Of a stretch of DNA of 7,843 bases, positions 7,645-7,843 are shown piece by piece; within the stretch, counting starts at the first letter, position 1, and each line of letters begins with the position of its first letter. Below the pieces are notes generated by a model. It was not told where the DNA came from. It saw only the letters and a list, made by a program, of their open reading frames with translations, and did no database searches. This stretch comes from Thermoplasmatota archaeon (GTDB lineage Archaea; Thermoplasmatota; Penumbrarchaeia; Penumbrarchaeales; Penumbrarchaeaceae): NCBI GenBank assembly GCA_016929175.1, contig JAFGJI010000075.1:1-7843 (forward strand), read 5' to 3'. Made by a program: the position numbers and the translations under genes.

Positions 7645-7678
7645 ACATTTCCCCGAAATGTCGGGATCAAGGTTTTTT
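7642..7678 (+). terminator. Hairpin followed by T6: possible rpoN transcript end
   Basis: CTGACATTTC (7642-7651) pairs with GAAATGTCGG (7655-7664) over 10 base pairs including one G-T, with a CCC loop. A T6 tract follows at 7673-7678. Archaeal termination depends mainly on T tracts, so this is a plausible transcript end for rpoN. A competing hairpin, CCCGA (7652-7656) with TCGGG (7661-7665), cannot form at the same time. Confidence 0.45.
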
Positions 7679-7715
7679 CCCCACCCCCCCGGGTTCTGTC
7701 AAGGCCGTAAAGACC

Positions 7716-7737
7716 AAGCTGGCCCCATTCGATTGGC
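7716..7737 (-). repeat. Inverted, internally deleted copy of the tRNA-Pro 5' segment
   Basis: On the minus strand this reads CCAATCGAATGGGGCC followed by AGCTTG. It matches the direct copy (TCGAATAGGGCC ... AGCTTG) and the tRNA (TCGAACGGGGCC ... AGCTTG) with one mismatch each in the first block, but lacks the 7 bases GTAGGGT between the blocks. It can therefore pair with 7602-7630: 6 base pairs (7625-7630), a 7-base bulge, 5 base pairs (7613-7617), 6 base pairs (7606-7611) and 3 more outside. Confidence 0.65.
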
Positions 7738-7747
7738 CATGACAAGA

Positions 7748-7764
7748 TTTATAGTCGTAATATT
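7748..7764 (+). promoter_or_regulatory. Box A promoter of tRNA-Pro
   Basis: TTTATA (7748-7753) would place a transcript start near 7776, giving a leader of about 10 bases. The AT-rich TAATATT (7758-7764) is an alternative that would start the transcript almost at the tRNA 5' end. Either supports separate transcription of the tRNA. Confidence 0.5.
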
Positions 7765-7785
7765 GTTCACCTTCAACACTCGAAC

Positions 7786-7843
7786 GGGGCCGTAGGGTAG
7801 CTTGGACCATCCTAGCTGCTTGGGGTGCAGTTGACCTGAGTTC
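7786..7843 (+). tRNA. tRNA-Pro(GGG), 5' part, cut by the window edge
   Basis: The acceptor 5' strand is GGGGCCG (7786-7792), followed by U8 and A9. The D-stem pairs GGGT (7795-7798) with ATCC (7809-7812), and the D-loop holds the conserved GG at 7804-7805. The anticodon stem pairs GCTGC (7815-7819) with GCAGT (7827-7831) around the 7-base loop TTGGGGT, so the anticodon is GGG (7822-7824), which reads proline codons CCC and CCU. A 4-base variable region leads to the T-stem CTGAG (7836-7840), and the window ends inside the T-loop (TTC). No intron is seen in the anticodon loop. Two bases (TA) separate the D and anticodon stems instead of one; the A can pair with T7832 to lengthen the anticodon stem. 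Confidence 0.88.

Noticed and set aside
7280..7648. Minus-strand frame of 122 codons across rpoN
   Set aside because: It overlaps the unmistakable rpoN gene and its promoter on the other strand, and no family resemblance is seen.
7604..7737. Second complete tRNA gene, or a split tRNA
   Set aside because: After the D-arm there is a 10 bp hairpin with a CCC loop instead of an anticodon arm. No T-arm (GGTTC-like) sequence follows, and the D-loop GG is lost. A split 5' half is not excluded formally, but the intact tRNA-Pro 170 bases away makes it unnecessary.
1..7843. CRISPR array, insertion sequence or prophage genes
   Set aside because: No regularly spaced repeats, transposase, integrase or phage-like reading frames are seen on either strand.

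Overview
The window looks archaeal, most likely a Thermoplasmatota-type euryarchaeote; that lineage call is an inference from gene style, not from a marker phylogeny. The archaeal signs are AT-rich box A (TATA) elements about 25 bases ahead of likely transcript starts, a small RNA polymerase subunit N (Rpb10) gene, an archaeal-type metallo-beta-lactamase/beta-CASP ribonuclease, and a very large PQQ-like propeller/PKD surface protein ending in a membrane helix and a zinc ribbon.

Layout. Bases 1-1340 (minus) hold the 5' part of a winged-helix plus TPR protein whose C-terminus lies outside the window. A 146-base gap contains a strong inverted repeat and the probable promoter of that gene. Bases 1487-5947 (minus) are one 1486-residue exported, membrane-anchored protein with two eight-bladed propellers, a CARDB-like domain, PKD/Ig-like domains, one membrane helix and a cytoplasmic four-cysteine zinc ribbon. 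Bases 6046-7275 (minus) encode a complete beta-CASP RNase of the aCPSF2 kind. A divergent promoter region follows, then rpoN (Rpb10) on the plus strand (7403-7594), and finally a tRNA-Pro(GGG) gene cut by the window edge (7786-7843).

How the genes fit together. The minus-strand genes each seem to have their own promoter or gap, so they need not be one operon. The beta-CASP RNase and rpoN share a divergent promoter region and both belong to RNA synthesis and turnover. No functional link between the surface protein and the winged-helix/TPR protein can be shown beyond adjacency.

The least expected structure is between rpoN and tRNA-Pro. The first part of the tRNA gene, with its 5' leader, is present three times within 200 bases: once intact in the tRNA, once as a direct degenerate copy right after the rpoN stop codon, and once inverted with a 7-base deletion. 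The direct and inverted copies can pair over about 20 base pairs, enclosing a second hairpin and a T6 tract. This could be a structured 3' UTR or small RNA derived from a tRNA, or debris of a small inverted-repeat element.
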